DNA of 64,000 nucleotides from Paenibacillus sp. JNUCC32 (GTDB lineage: Bacteria; Bacillota; Bacilli; Paenibacillales; Paenibacillaceae), in contig NZ_CP062260.1 in the NCBI RefSeq assembly GCF_014863545.1, positions 5,163,501-5,227,500 on the forward strand. Reading direction: 5' to 3'. The position numbers were made by a program, and so were the translations under genes. Every line of letters starts with the position of its first letter. Positions within the stretch are counted from its first letter, which is position 1. Below the pieces are notes generated by a model. It worked only from the letters and a program-made list of their open reading frames with translations, was not told the DNA's origin and did no database searches. Below, in pieces: positions 63,634-64,000 of the stretch.

Positions 63634-64000
63634 GAATACTCTGAAAAATCAGATGAACACAGCGAATAACGTGTCTTATCCTGATTTTGACCGGATGTGG
63701 AGCAGCATACAGCAGGACGAATTGAAGGTGGCCGGAGGGGAATCGACTCCGCTTCGTCCGCGTAAGCGAAAGCGAATTGCGATCATTACCGGGATATCCG
63801 TCGCCCTGATGGCTACGCCGGTCTATGCAGCCTTGAATTATGACTGGTCCCATCTTCTGTCTTACAAGGCCGGGATCCAGACTGCGTTAGAACAAGGGCT
63901 TGGCCAGGCAATTGAGAAATCCGTTACGAAGGATGGCATCACGCTAACGGTGCACACGGCGTTTATCGATGAGAACCGCACGTTCCTGCTCTACAGCCTG
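63620..64000 (+). CDS. Anti-sigma factor with DUF4179-like domain (cut by window edge)
   Basis: 127 codons are visible from a TTG start at 63620 (GGGGGAG 7 bp upstream), running open to the window end. A cytoplasmic part (about 1-53) with an early FDRMWSSIQQDE word is followed by a basic stop (RPRKRKR) and one membrane helix (about 54-74, ending TPVYAAL). Then comes the start of an extracellular domain with GITLTVHTAFIDENRTFLLYSL, typical of DUF4179. It is the partner of the preceding sigma factor. Confidence 0.85.
   Translation, partial: MERFENTLKNQMNTANNVSYPDFDRMWSSIQQDELKVAGGESTPLRPRKRKRIAIITGISVALMATPVYAALNYDWSHLLSYKAGIQTALEQGLGQAIEKSVTKDGITLTVHTAFIDENRTFLLYSL

Overview
The window looks like a chromosomal segment from a Gram-positive, spore-forming firmicute, most likely a Paenibacillus or close relative. 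The grounds are AGGAGG-type ribosome sites with many GTG/TTG starts, lipoproteins with lipoboxes, a SigV/RsiV-type ECF pair, c-di-AMP (ydaO/yuaA) riboswitches, a Bacillus-type Fnr with a C-terminal cysteine cluster, a GerMN domain, and many carbohydrate and peptide ABC genes. No rRNA, tRNA, CRISPR array, prophage or transposase gene was seen.

Layout. 0-4.2 kb: the end of a SWIM zinc-finger protein and a SNF2-type helicase, then a terminator and an unusual intergenic repeat. 4.2-9.5 kb: an MmyB-like regulator divergent from a FabF-like ketosynthase, then a SigV/RsiV-like module with a secreted RsiV-like paralogue. 9.5-14.3 kb: three minus-strand immunity-like genes, an aldo-keto reductase, a CBM9-like protein and uridine kinase. 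14.6-23.7 kb: a kdp potassium-uptake operon under a c-di-AMP riboswitch. It has an extra Rossmann-like gene, two tiny membrane peptides and a tandem-duplicated, kinase-less KdpD. A second, divergent c-di-AMP riboswitch precedes an unrecognised gene. 23.8-26.5 kb: divergent proline catabolism genes. 26.5-33 kb: a serine hydrolase and a ChbG-type deacetylase/sugar ABC operon with its LacI regulator. 33-37 kb: an EamA exporter with a divergent LysR, then an ArsR-SRPBCC-hydrolase operon. 37-44.6 kb: a peptide-type ABC system whose permease and ATPase genes are separated by about 1.6 kb of modular repeats. 44.7-59.6 kb: a flavodoxin-like oxidoreductase, PyrK-PyrD, and what looks like a complete flavin-based extracellular electron transfer (EET) locus. 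60-64 kb: a family 3 glycoside hydrolase and an ECF sigma/anti-sigma pair cut by the window edge.

Two parts stand out. The first is the EET locus. It holds a PplA-like lipoprotein with two FMN-attachment motifs, Ndh2, HepS/HepT-like prenyl synthase subunits, EcfT/A/A, EetB, EetA and ApbE. It also encodes its own Fnr and has Fnr-type boxes centred 41.5 bp upstream of the inferred starts of its promoters. A Trx-GerMN-PCYCGC membrane protein is a candidate new component. The second is an intergenic element built from four about 20-bp modules in inverted-inverted-direct-direct order with start-to-start spacing of 51, 57 and 51 bp. It occurs once at 3.8-4.0 kb and four times at 41.2-42.5 kb. The spacing is the same (within 1 bp) although the spacer sequences differ between loci.

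All function calls rest on motif recognition by eye. No database search was possible.
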